A stretch of 59,112 nt of DNA. It comes from Acanthamoeba castellanii str. Neff (Eukaryota > Discosea > Longamoebia > Acanthamoebidae). Of this stretch, positions 47,335 to 56,102 are shown one piece after another. The position numbers and the translations under genes are program-made. The stretch lies in contig NW_004457697.1 in assembly GCF_000313135.1 (NCBI RefSeq), positions 20,582 through 79,693 of the forward strand, written 5' to 3'. The stretch's first letter is position 1; the number at the start of each line of letters is the position of its first letter. The notes beneath the pieces are model-generated. The model saw only the letters and a program-made list of their open reading frames with translations, did not search any database and was not told the DNA's origin.

Positions 47335-47525
47335 GAGCCCTTTTGGCGTGGTGAAGAGATCGGTTCTTCAGCCTTCCAGACGAAACCTTTCATTCGTCCG
47401 ATAATGGCCCGGAAAATGTGCCTTTGGTTGAATTTTTATTTTTATTTTTATTTTTATTTTTATTTTCTCTGCATTGCAATGCGCCCAACAAGCTATCTTG
47501 TTGGTGGTGCACATTGGCGGATCAA

Positions 47526-49036
47526 TCACACGAGCTCGTCACCCACCGGCTCTACGCCTACGGAGGTGGGTCGATGATGAGGGGAAGTTAGGGTGGTGTC
47601 GTGGCCAGGCCTTGCCAATGAGGGCGGGTGGTGCGTGCCTGTGGCGCGGGGTACAGGGGGAGGCGGTGGAGTGGAATCGAGAGCGGCCATGTCGCCCTCC
47701 CATTCGGTGTCCGTGTCGGAGCCCATGTCCGCCATGCCGCCGTCACTCGAGAGACAGTCATCCTCAACTGAAGGAGTTCGTTAACATGCGAGAGAGCGAA
47801 AGCAAGAACGAAACGAAAGCGAAAGCGAAAGGGCGAGGGCGAGAGAAGACTGTACGAGTGGGGATGTTGAGCTTCTTGAAGTAGTTCTCCGCCTTGGAGA
47901 GGGCCTTGCGTCGCTTGATCTCGTGGCGGTGCTCCCCGGTGAGGTAGCATCGAATCGTGGTCGAGTGGAAGCACACGTTCTTGTGTAATATGAACCGCTT
48001 GGCCTCCCTGTCGGTGCCAGTTATAGTGTCAGGCCATCAAATTATTCTAAGCATGTGCAGAGGCGCGCCCACCTCAGCGGTTCGGTCAAGTTCCATTCGG
48101 TCTGCTTGGCGAGAAGGTCGCGCAGTACCCCGACCTTGAGCCCGCGGGCGATGCGCCGAGCGAAGTCCTGCGACGCCCGGTCCTGAGAGTAGTACCTGGT
48201 ACCAGGCACGGCCGTGTCGAGTGAGACGTGGCACACCCGGTGACAATGATGGGAAGAGGTTTTTTGTACATCTTGAGCAAGTCGATGGCCAACGAAGCGA
48301 AGTCGTTTTCCAGCTCGACCAGCGCGTTCTGCTTCTCGTTGGCCGCCACCGAAGCGAAGTGAGGATTGGAACCTGTTGTTGCGATTGCGAGCAGGATAAG
48401 GTTCAGCTTGGATTGTGGACCGCGATGTAAGAACTGATCGTGACTGGTTCGAGTGGTACCGGTGGCAATCAGGCTCAGCAGTCCGGCCACAGACGTGAAG
48501 AAGGCCGCCAGCGCTGCCGGGACGAGCACCGCTTCCTCTGCGACCAACGAAGTGAGACGAGCCCACCCTCATTCCACCATCACCACCACAAAGAAATGGG
48601 CCGGGCGCGCACTGGCAGAGAGCGCATCGATGAAGGCGAGCGCGGAAAAGAGGGCCACCAGGCCGAAGAGGGGGACGAAGACCATTGCCAGGTTGAGGCA
48701 CAGCACCGTCCAGAAGTCGGCCTTGGCGCTGATCTTGAAGATGTCTGCAGACATTGTCGCAAGTGCCGCGGCTGTGAACACAAAACAACGAGAAGGGACA
48801 TCGACGGTGCCCAGGCACAGGTGAGGGCGGCATAGAATTGATAGCGTCACCTTTGAGGCGGTGGGTGTAGGGCAGCCTGCCGTCGGCGACGGAAGTGATG
48901 GTGGTGAGGTAGATGAGCCGAACGACGTCATTCTTGACCTCTGTGTGCACACGGGTCGGAGTTAGTGATGTGCAATGTTGTGCCAAAACGCACAAAGATA
49001 ACATTCAACACTAATTATATGTAGATAATTAATAAC

Positions 49037-49081
<45 letters not shown>

Positions 49082-49486
49082 CAATTACTAATGCTCTGGC
49101 CTAAATTGGAAAAATATAGAAATAAGAAAATCGGAGTTGAGGTCACCTGGCAAGTAGCGCACGTCGGCGAACCCGCTTAGGTCGTTGTCGATGATGAACT
49201 GCCGGGCGGCCGCCTTGTTGAGGCGCTTCTCGAGGGTGCACTCCTCGTAGTCGAGGTAGTCCCGCCGGTGGACCCGATGGCCCTCGACCTTCTTGCGCCG
49301 GAGCCGCGGCCACGAGAAGGGCCAGTAGCACGGCGGGATGCACAAGATGGGAAAGATGAGGTAGGACAAGAGCGGGAAGCGTTCGAGCAGCCACTCACGC
49401 TTCGACAAGGGAACAGCCTCCGCCTCCGCTTCCGAGGGCGGACCTCCGCCGGCGGAGGTAGTACTCTGTCCCAACGAACGCTTCAT
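47526..49486 (-). CDS. hypothetical multi-pass membrane protein
   Basis: Eight exons (49147-49486, 48851-48940, 48613-48771, 48460-48537, 48237-48372, 48073-48195, 47856-48007, 47526-47767) give 439 residues. A Ser/Glu-rich cytosolic head is followed by a Pro/Trp-rich hydrophobic segment near residues 36-56 (LLSYLIFPILCIPPCYW). A basic/acidic linker (RRDYLDYEECTLEKRLNKAA) precedes two adjoining hydrophobic segments at about 165-223 (FWTVLCLNLAMVFVPLFGLV and AVLVPAALAAFFTSVAGLL). The second half is soluble and basic-helical (YLTGEHRHEIKRRKALSKAE) and the tail is acidic then Pro-rich. I do not recognise the family and propose no function. Three membrane spans are my estimate. Confidence 0.7.
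49033..49080. repeat. intronic (AAT)n trinucleotide repeat
   Basis: About sixteen ATA/AAT units within the first intron (48941-49146) of the multi-pass membrane protein gene. Confidence 0.9.
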
Positions 49487-49872
49487 CTTTTTCGTTCTTT
49501 ACTCTTCGTTCTTTGGCCCGACTCAGGAGCGTTGCGGCCTAACCTTCTCTTTTTCGCCTGGCTCTGCTTCTCCACATACACCCAAGAGGAAGAGATAGTC
49601 AGCCCGTTGTGGGTGGTGTGGTCGCGCTTGCGGGGCGTGTTGTGGCTTCGTTCGTAGGTCGTTCTTCTTTTCTTACTCCACTGCCGGCAGTGGACCAACC
49701 AACATCCGAAAACCAGAAGCTGCCGTCGCCTTGTTGTCGCGGCCAATGAAAGCGCACGAACAACCGCGTGCCTTCTTACCATCATTCCAAGCATTCCAAC
49801 CAAGAAATGGTGCTGATAAAAGTGTTAATTTATGTACGAGGTGCAGGTGGGAACAAAGGTGGAGAGACAGGC
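49487..49872. other. intergenic region
   Basis: A 386-nt spacer between two minus-strand genes. No exon or RNA seen. Confidence 0.4.
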
Positions 49873-50433
49873 TCACGAGTACTCGGTCTGGGCCGGATTG
49901 TCGCCTCCGGAGGACTTGCTGCGCGAGCCTCCGCGGTTGGCATCGCTAGCGGAGCGGTCGACGACCAGGGCGACGGCGACGACGGCGAAGAGGAGGATAG
50001 CGAGGATGTTTCCGAAGAGGCCGAAGGCCAGCGCAGCGCTCCACACATGGGGCGGGTGATCGCAGTTTGCGTAGCGGTTGAAGTCGTGGATGTCCTTGGC
50101 CATGAGCGCCCACGCGGCGAGGTAGAAGAGGATGACTATGAAGATGCAGATCAGCAAAAGCAGCTTGACCAGCAGCGAGGCCATCGGCTCCGCGGCGGCG
50201 GCAGAGAAGAGCGGGAGGAGGAGCGCTGCGATGGTGACCAACGAGATGATGAACCCGAGCAGCCCGGCCACGATGCCCATTGCCCCGACTCGCTCTCGGG
50301 TCGGTCCCTGGCAGTAGCCGCCTTCGAGGTCCATCGCCCCGCCGTAGAGTCCGATGTTGAGTATACACACCAGCGCGAACGCCGCGCCCACAATCACTCC
50401 CACTCCCACAACGATTTTGCCAGCACTCGACAT
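49873..50433 (-). CDS. small tetraspan membrane protein, intronless
   Basis: A single-exon frame of 186 residues. The ATG beginning MSSAGKIVVGVGVIVGAAF is preferred because it puts the first membrane helix at the N-terminus, although the frame stays open 22 codons further up. Four hydrophobic segments are visible: near 5-30, 50-75 (VGAMGIVAGLLGFIISLVTI), 88-112 (LLVKLLLLICIFIVILFYLA) and 130-155 (AALAFGLFGNILAILLFAVV). The first extracellular loop contains a GGYC motif and the second NCDHPP. The Ser/Gly-rich tail is cytosolic. The topology is MARVEL/claudin-like, but no diagnostic motif lets me name a family. It is unusual here in having no intron. Confidence 0.65.
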   Translation of the reverse strand: MSSAGKIVVGVGVIVGAAFALVCILNIGLYGGAMDLEGGYCQGPTRERVGAMGIVAGLLGFIISLVTIAALLLPLFSAAAAEPMASLLVKLLLLICIFIVILFYLAAWALMAKDIHDFNRYANCDHPPHVWSAALAFGLFGNILAILLFAVVAVALVVDRSASDANRGGSRSKSSGGDNPAQTEYS

Positions 50434-51129
50434 CTTGTGTGCGTCCTGTAAGATTCGAAGATTGAAGCTAGGGAGGCGGAGGGTTACCAGTCGCGTCAAG
50501 AAAGAGAGAGAGAGAGAGAGTAGAGGACTGGTTGTTGGTGTGGGAGGTGTAAAGAGTGAATGATAGAACTGGCTTTGCCCGCAACGTTGTGGCCGTTAGT
50601 GGTCTCATGTGCCGCGGGTGATTAGAATCACCGGAGTCCACCAGCTGGGGGCCAATTGGCGGTGGCGAGGTTCATTGTTTTACTTGAAGCCCATGCGGTG
50701 GGAGATTCGATTCAGGTAAACCACCCGCTACTGCACACGCCTCACCCGTGAAATTACGGCCAACGGAGTTGAAGCCCGCCGTACGGCTAATGCCTTTCGG
50801 AACCAAGTTAACTGGGCTTTTATACCCCGAAATCCGGGCTTACTTGAGTAAGCCCGGATTTCGGGGTATAAAAGCCCAGTTCGCCCATACAGCCGCGGCT
50901 TCGCAGAGGCGGACTCTCGAAATGTTTGGGCAAAGGCCACCCGTCCAAGTTCTGCTACGGGGTTGAGAAGCCGGCGGCATTCCGAGGGCAAACCCTAAAT
51001 AGCCCGTGGGGAGTTTTCCTTCCAAGGCAAACAAGCGTCCGCGGGCCATTGCCGTTCTGAGAACACTATGGTGGTTGGAATTTAAAAACGGTGTGTCGGG
51101 GGTGTACGCTGAAGTACTTGACTTGTGCG
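50434..51129. other. intergenic region carrying the palindrome
   Basis: About 700 nt between a minus-strand and a plus-strand gene. Besides the 35-bp inverted repeat and an (AG)n tract at about 50503-50521, no gene or RNA is supported. Confidence 0.5.
50810..50881. repeat. perfect 35-bp inverted repeat with 2-bp spacer
   Basis: Arms 50810-50844 and 50847-50881 are exact reverse complements, separated by TG. Pairing stops at the next base on each side. Each arm contains GGGGTATAAAAG in outward orientation, so a TATA-box-like word faces both neighbouring genes. No target-site duplication or transposase is adjacent. Confidence 0.95.
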
Positions 51130-52668
51130 ATGACCGAGCAACAGCAAACAGTAGACGTACTGGTGGTGGGCGGCGGACCGGTGGGGCTGATGGTCGCCTG
51201 TGAGCTGCGCCTGGCCGGCCTCAGCGTGACCGTGCTCGAGCGCCGCGAGACGCGAACACTTCAGTCGCGCGCCCTCACCATCCACGGTCGCTCGCTCGAG
51301 GTCCTGGCTCTGCGCGGGATCGTCGATCGCTTCACCGCGCGGGGGCGGCCCGTCCCCACGGGCATCTACGGAGCGCTCGACACCCGCCTGGACTTCTCGG
51401 TGTTCGACTCGACCTTCCCCTATACCCTCTTCCTGCACCAGAACACGACAGAAGAGCTGCTTGAGGCGCGGGCCCGCGAGCTGGGCGTCATCGTCCGCCG
51501 TGGGCAGCGAGTGATCGGCATCGACCAGGCCGACGCGTCGGTAATTGTGACTGTAGCGCACGGCAGCGATCAGCAGTCGCGTCTGACGTGCCAGTACGTG
51601 GTCGGCGCGGACGGGGCGCGCAGCGTGGTGCGCCAGGCGGCGGGTATCGAGTTTGAGGGCCTGCCCACGACGCTCACGGCCATGCTGGGCGACGTCGTGC
51701 TCGATTCGCCCCCGACGGGACCCGTGCTGGTGATCAGCAACAGCGCCGGGTGCCTGCTGATGGTCCCACTGGGCGACGGCGTTCGGCACCGCGCCGTGGT
51801 CATCGACCACCTGCGCACTGGCGTGCCGCAGTCCGAGGCCGTGACCCTCGACGAGCTCGTCACCGCGGCGCGCCGGGTCGCCGGCCGGGACTTTGGCATG
51901 CACGACCCCGTCTGGCTGTCGCGCTTCGGCAACGAGACCCGCCTCGCCGCGAGCTATCGCCAGGGGCGCGTGCTTCTGGCCGGCGATGCGGCCCACATCC
52001 ATCTGCCCATCGGCGGGCAGGGCATGAACGTGGGCCTCCAGGACGCGTTCAACCTGGGCTGGAAGCTGGCGGCGGTGGTGCGCGGCCTCGCGCCGGCGTC
52101 GCTGCTCGACAGCTACACCGCCGAGCGCCGGGCCGTGGGCCAGCAGCTGTACCACGACACCCTGGCGCAGGCGGCCTTGATCACGGCCCGCGAGCCCGAC
52201 ACGATGGCCCTCCGCGAGGAGATGGACCAGCTGCTTCGCATTCCGGAGGTCAACCGCAGGATGGCCGCGCAGATCACGGGCTTCGGGGTGTCCTATCCGG
52301 GTCCGCCGCTGGATGCTCCGCTCGGGTGGACTGTCGCGCCCGAGCTCACCGGCCGCCGGCTTCCCGACATGGCCCTGCAGCTCGAGCCCGGCGCCGACTC
52401 GACAGCGACGACGGTGTCGCTCTACTCGCTCTTCCACGACGCGCAGTGGGTTGAGCTTCGCTTCCGCGACGGCGACGGCGACGGCATTGGCGGAGAAGGG
52501 CGCGCGGCGGAGGTGCCGCCGGCGTTTCCGGGGTGGTCGAAGCGGGTCGACGTCGCCGAGGTCCCGCCTCAGCATCGCCACCTGAAGCAATTCACCGCCG
52601 TTCTGATTCGTCCGGACGGCTACTTCGCGTTCGTGCGGTCGTCAATCGGTCCAGCCACTGCGCAGTGA
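51130..52668 (+). CDS. bacterial-type class A FAD monooxygenase
   Basis: A single uninterrupted frame of 512 residues. The ATG at 51130 (MTEQQQTVDVLVVGGGPVG) is chosen because it sits just before the FAD-binding strand; the frame is open 13 codons upstream. Hallmarks in order: GGGPVG dinucleotide fold near residue 13, VVGADGARSVV (DG motif, about 155-165), and LLAGDAAHIHLPIGGQGMN (GD motif, about 280-298). This is the aromatic-ring hydroxylase group that includes polyketide hydroxylases and rifampicin monooxygenase. It should use NADPH and O2 to hydroxylate an aromatic compound, substrate unknown. Lack of introns among multi-exon neighbours and strong resemblance to actinobacterial enzymes suggest horizontal transfer. 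A poly(A) signal follows, so it may be expressed. Confidence 0.88.
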   Translation: MTEQQQTVDVLVVGGGPVGLMVACELRLAGLSVTVLERRETRTLQSRALTIHGRSLEVLALRGIVDRFTARGRPVPTGIYGALDTRLDFSVFDSTFPYTLFLHQNTTEELLEARARELGVIVRRGQRVIGIDQADASVIVTVAHGSDQQSRLTCQYVVGADGARSVVRQAAGIEFEGLPTTLTAMLGDVVLDSPPTGPVLVISNSAGCLLMVPLGDGVRHRAVVIDHLRTGVPQSEAVTLDELVTAARRVAGRDFGMHDPVWLSRFGNETRLAASYRQGRVLLAGDAAHIHLPIGGQGMNVGLQDAFNLGWKLAAVVRGLAPASLLDSYTAERRAVGQQLYHDTLAQAALITAREPDTMALREEMDQLLRIPEVNRRMAAQITGFGVSYPGPPLDAPLGWTVAPELTGRRLPDMALQLEPGADSTATTVSLYSLFHDAQWVELRFRDGDGDGIGGEGRAAEVPPAFPGWSKRVDVAEVPPQHRHLKQFTAVLIRPDGYFAFVRSSIGPATAQ

Positions 52669-52719
52669 CCTCACGAGCACGACGTGGCGCATGCTCCACG
52701 CACGCACCAACCAACAAAT

Positions 52720-52725
52720 AATAAA
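52720..52725 (+). terminator. AATAAA poly(A) signal of the monooxygenase gene
   Basis: AATAAA lies about 52 nt after the stop codon of the monooxygenase, consistent with adaptation to eukaryotic 3'-end processing. Confidence 0.45.
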
Positions 52726-52768
52726 ACGCTGGAAGGCCACGCACACGACATGTAATCAGGGAACCGCA

Positions 52769-54707
52769 CTATGGTATTGCTCGTCGGGTTGCATCTTCGA
52801 CCTGGTCGGTCGCGGCGGCTGCGGCGGCGGTGGAGGAAGTTGAGGTGGAGGTGGCGTGCGGTTCGGCCAGCTTGGTGAGCTTGGCGATGAAGAGCCCGCT
52901 CGTCTGGGTGTCCCGCGGATAGAAGCGCAGCGTGTGGGGCAGCAGCCCCTTTGAGCACGGCATCCGGTCCGCGCCCGGGATCGGCACCACTCGTGCGGTG
53001 GGCTCACGCTCGAGCAGCCACGACACGACGTCTTTTGCCAAGGCGCCACATGTGAGCGCAAGTAACCTTGCTACTTCGGCGTGCCGGTAAGAACAGCACG
53101 GCGCTTACCTTCATTCTGCTCTCGACAGAAGCTGCAGGTGCTGTAGACCAGATACCCACCAGGAGCCAGCAGGCGGAAGCCGTTGGCCAAGAGTCGTTTC
53201 TGCGCAGACGAATCCGAGAGAGAATGAGAAACCCAACATTAACCGACTGTTAAGGCCAGATGAGACCTATGGGAGGGAGAATGGTCGGTACCTGAAGATC
53301 CACGGTTTCTTCGGTGATGCGAGGCGTGAAGTCCTTCCAGCCCAACTTGCCATAGTGAAGAATGTGTCGTACGGAGGCGTCTAGCGTGCACTGGGCATCG
53401 ATCATGACCTGTTGAGGAGAGACCACACAGGTGAGGCCGCACCGCACCACACTGTGACTCAAACGTTCGAGAGAAGACCGCTACCCGATCGTAAAGCTGG
53501 GCGCTGGCCGAGGTCAGGCACAGATCGTACGGGTAGGCGTAGAACACGTGGGGCAGCTCATCGGGGAGCACTCGCTTCCGCTTCGTCTTCTTTCGCCACC
53601 GGGCCGCTGCCAGCTCGGCGCGGTCCCTCTTCTTGGAGACATGACGGCAAATACGTCCCGTCGACGTTTTTCCTCTTCCATCATCGTCCTTGGCCTCGCC
53701 CTCTTCCTCTTGCCCCTCTTTCGTTTCTTCTTCTGCTTCTTCCTCCTCCTCTTCTTCTTCTTCTTCGTTGTTGTCTGTCGTCTTGTCCGTGGGCGCAGCG
53801 CCCAGAGCCATGGTCTTCCGGGGCGGTGCGAGCACGTTGACGGTGGTGCCGTCGTGGAGGACGAGGCGCGCGTTGGGGATCTCGTACTTGGCGAGCACGT
53901 TGCGGCAGGCGCCGAGCCGCGCCTCGGCGATGTCCACGCCCGTGACCGTGCCCTGGCCCGCCAGCATGTCGGCGATCATGCATAGCTTGGCGCCTGATGG
54001 GAATGCACCAACGTTATCCATGCAGCACTCATCTGGGTTAGCCCCAACACTGCCCTGTGGCTTGGCCAAGAAAAGGGCTCTTCTTGTGGTCACCTACGCA
54101 CCGGGAGCGCAGCAGAGGTCGAGCACGTTATCGCCCGGCTGCGGATCAAGCGCCACCACGGCGGCACCCGAGCTGGCATCGATGCCATATATCTGCTCAG
54201 ATGAGGCACCACCATCATCAGGCATGGCGCAATCCTCGTGCATTAGTGCCTAAGTTGTGTAGGGGTAAGAATGGTTCAAGTCCTGTGCCTTACCTTGCCC
54301 GTCTTGTACCTGCATGCTCGAGTTGTGTGCACGACACATCAGCTCACTTGTATCCATGCCCACCACCTTGTTGTTGCACAGAGCAAAGGGGGGGGGTGGC
54401 TGTACAGGTCAGAGTCGGAGATTGAGGCCGAGTGCGGCAGGCGGTAGAACCCGGGCAGCCACTCGACGGCCTCTGCCTCGAGCGCACCCTCGCCGCCCAG
54501 CTCGCGTTGGAGCACTGCCGCAGTCTCGAGGGGGCTGGTTGTTCTGGCGGACCAGAGGCGTGGGTTGAGCCGCACGAAGCGGTAGAGCCCCCGCAGCTGG
54601 TAGGCATCGGCCGGCAGCCCGTTGCTCGCCACGAACGCGCGCATCCCCTCCGGCACCTCCGCCCAGCCAACCTCCGTAGACACCTCGCCACCTTCTTTCA
54701 GCTCCAT
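52769..54707 (-). CDS. NSUN-family RNA (cytosine-5) methyltransferase
   Basis: Seven exons (54406-54707, 54310-54346, 54102-54192, 53485-53993, 53292-53408, 53109-53199, 52769-53031) close to 469 residues. Methyltransferase motifs: NVLDLCCAPGAKLCMIADML (motif I), TVTGVDIAEARL (II), ARLVLHDGTTV (III), VMIDAQCTLDASVRH (IV) and YLVYSTCSFCREQNE (VI). Both cysteines expected in RNA m5C methyltransferases are present (DAQC and STC, the latter normally the nucleophile). The Pro usually preceding the motif IV Cys is Gln here. Between motifs III and IV is an insert of about 90 residues rich in Glu, then Lys/Arg, absent from typical relatives. Exon 2 boundaries are the least certain part. It likely methylates rRNA or tRNA. 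Confidence 0.8.
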
Positions 54708-54810
54708 CTTGTGCCTCCTCTTGTGCCCAAGAGAATAAGAAAAGAAAAGATAGATCTATAAAGAAATAAAATATAATTCTAATATAAATTCAATCAACGA
54801 ACGAGTGAAG
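54708..54810. promoter_or_regulatory. compact bidirectional promoter (NSUN / SSU72)
   Basis: Only 103 bp separate the two divergent start codons. The sequence is AT-rich (AAGAATAAGAAAAGAAAAG and TAAAATATAATTC), in contrast to the flanking GC-rich exons. Confidence 0.6.
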
Positions 54811-55522
54811 ATGGCGGAGAGGGAGCGGAACATGCAGGATACGACGGTGGCGTTGGTGTGCGCCTCGAATATGAATCGGTCCATGGAGGCCCATCTGCGA
54901 TTGGCAAAGCATGGCTTCCGCGCGTCATCGTACGGAACCGGCAATCACGTCAAGCTGCCGGGTCCCGCTGCCGATCGCCCCAACGTCTACTCCTTCGGCA
55001 CACCGTATAAGACCATCTACGAAGATCTTAAAGCCCAGAATTACGACCTGTACCTACCCCCAAAGATCTCTCTGTGCCAATCCTCCTCTCACTGCCCCCA
55101 CACTCACACGCTGCTCCTTCAGGTACAAGCAAAATGGAGTCTTGAACATGCTGGAGAGGAACATGAAGATCAAGAACGCCCCCGAGCAGTGGCACGCCGA
55201 AGCAAAGCAGCACTTCAACATGGTTATCACGTTTGAGGAGCGAGTGTTCGAGGCCGTGTACGAAGGTGTGGCCAGTCGTTCCGCCTGCTCCCTGTTTGGC
55301 AAACAAACTCACACTCGCAGTTGACCCACCGTATGCAGACATGCTCAACCGAGGGGCGCCGAACGGCCAGCCCTTGTATCTTGTCAACGTGCCCACCAAG
55401 GACAACCACGAAGAGGCTTTGATCGCGGCCACTCAAGTTTTGCAGATGTGCAAGTCGGTACGCAACGCTCCACGTGCATCGTAGTAGCAAGGTCAACGTA
55501 ATGGCTGAGGCGCTTGTTTCTC

Positions 55523-55567
<45 letters not shown>

Positions 55568-55688
55568 CATTCGCGTGCTGCTGCAGTTGATGGACTACGA
55601 CGACTGGGAAGTGCACTTTGACGAGAACCTGGAGGAGTTTCAGCGCCGATACAAGCGACCCGCAACGTACACCGTGTTGTTTTGGTAG
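54811..55688 (+). CDS. SSU72: SSU72 RNA polymerase II CTD phosphatase
   Basis: Four exons (54811-55049, 55123-55265, 55339-55457, 55587-55688) give 200 residues, the usual family length. [16 protein letters not shown] contains the CxxxxxR(S) phosphatase loop in the SSU72-specific form. [41 protein letters not shown] and the C-terminal TYTVLFW also match. SSU72 removes Ser5 (and Ser7) phosphate from the RNA polymerase II C-terminal domain within the cleavage/polyadenylation machinery and aids transcription termination. It needs a proline in cis form next to the phosphoserine. All catalytic residues seem intact, so a functional nuclear enzyme is expected. Confidence 0.95.
55525..55567. repeat. 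intronic (AAC)n trinucleotide repeat
   Basis: About fourteen AAC units in the last intron (55458-55586) of SSU72. Confidence 0.9.
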
Positions 55689-56102
55689 TGGTGTCGTGTC
55701 TTCGTCTCTTCTCTTCTCCTCCTCTTGCTCCTCTTCCCTCTTCTCTCTATTTATTCTATCAGCGTAGAATAGATCCATTCGAGCTGGCTGACGTGCTGGT
55801 GGAAGAGGTGGCAGAGATGTGGGTGCACCCATCTTACGAGTTTATTGGGACAAAGGGCAAGCCGAGAGCAGGCATCATGGCGCGCACGTTGGCATGGTCG
55901 CGCGATTGTGTACCAATTGCGGGAAGGGGTTAGGCCTACTTCCAGGAGGCAATCTTGGCGCAGGGTGGTGTGAGGTTGGGTGCAATGGTATAGGTGTCTA
56001 CTGCTACTTTCAGTGGTACGGACTGGTGTACTAATGCGTTATCTACAGGTACCCTTCTCCTCCTCCTTTTCGCCGCCGCGTGTCCGCTCTTCCCCTCATT
56101 CA
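55689..56102. other. convergent 3' intergenic region
   Basis: Between the ends of SSU72 (plus) and a kinase-like gene (minus). No exon or RNA is supported. Confidence 0.4.

Noticed and set aside
50690..50730. tRNA gene suggested by a GATTCGATTC B-box-like word
   Set aside because: No complementary T-stem around it and no matching A-box or acceptor stem upstream.
50810..50881. complete MITE or transposon
   Set aside because: The arms are almost contiguous, there is no target-site duplication, and no transposase is encoded nearby.
51082..52590. 502-codon open frame antisense to the monooxygenase
   Set aside because: High GC at third positions leaves the opposite strand open. The sense strand carries all FAD motifs, and the antisense product has no recognisable domain.
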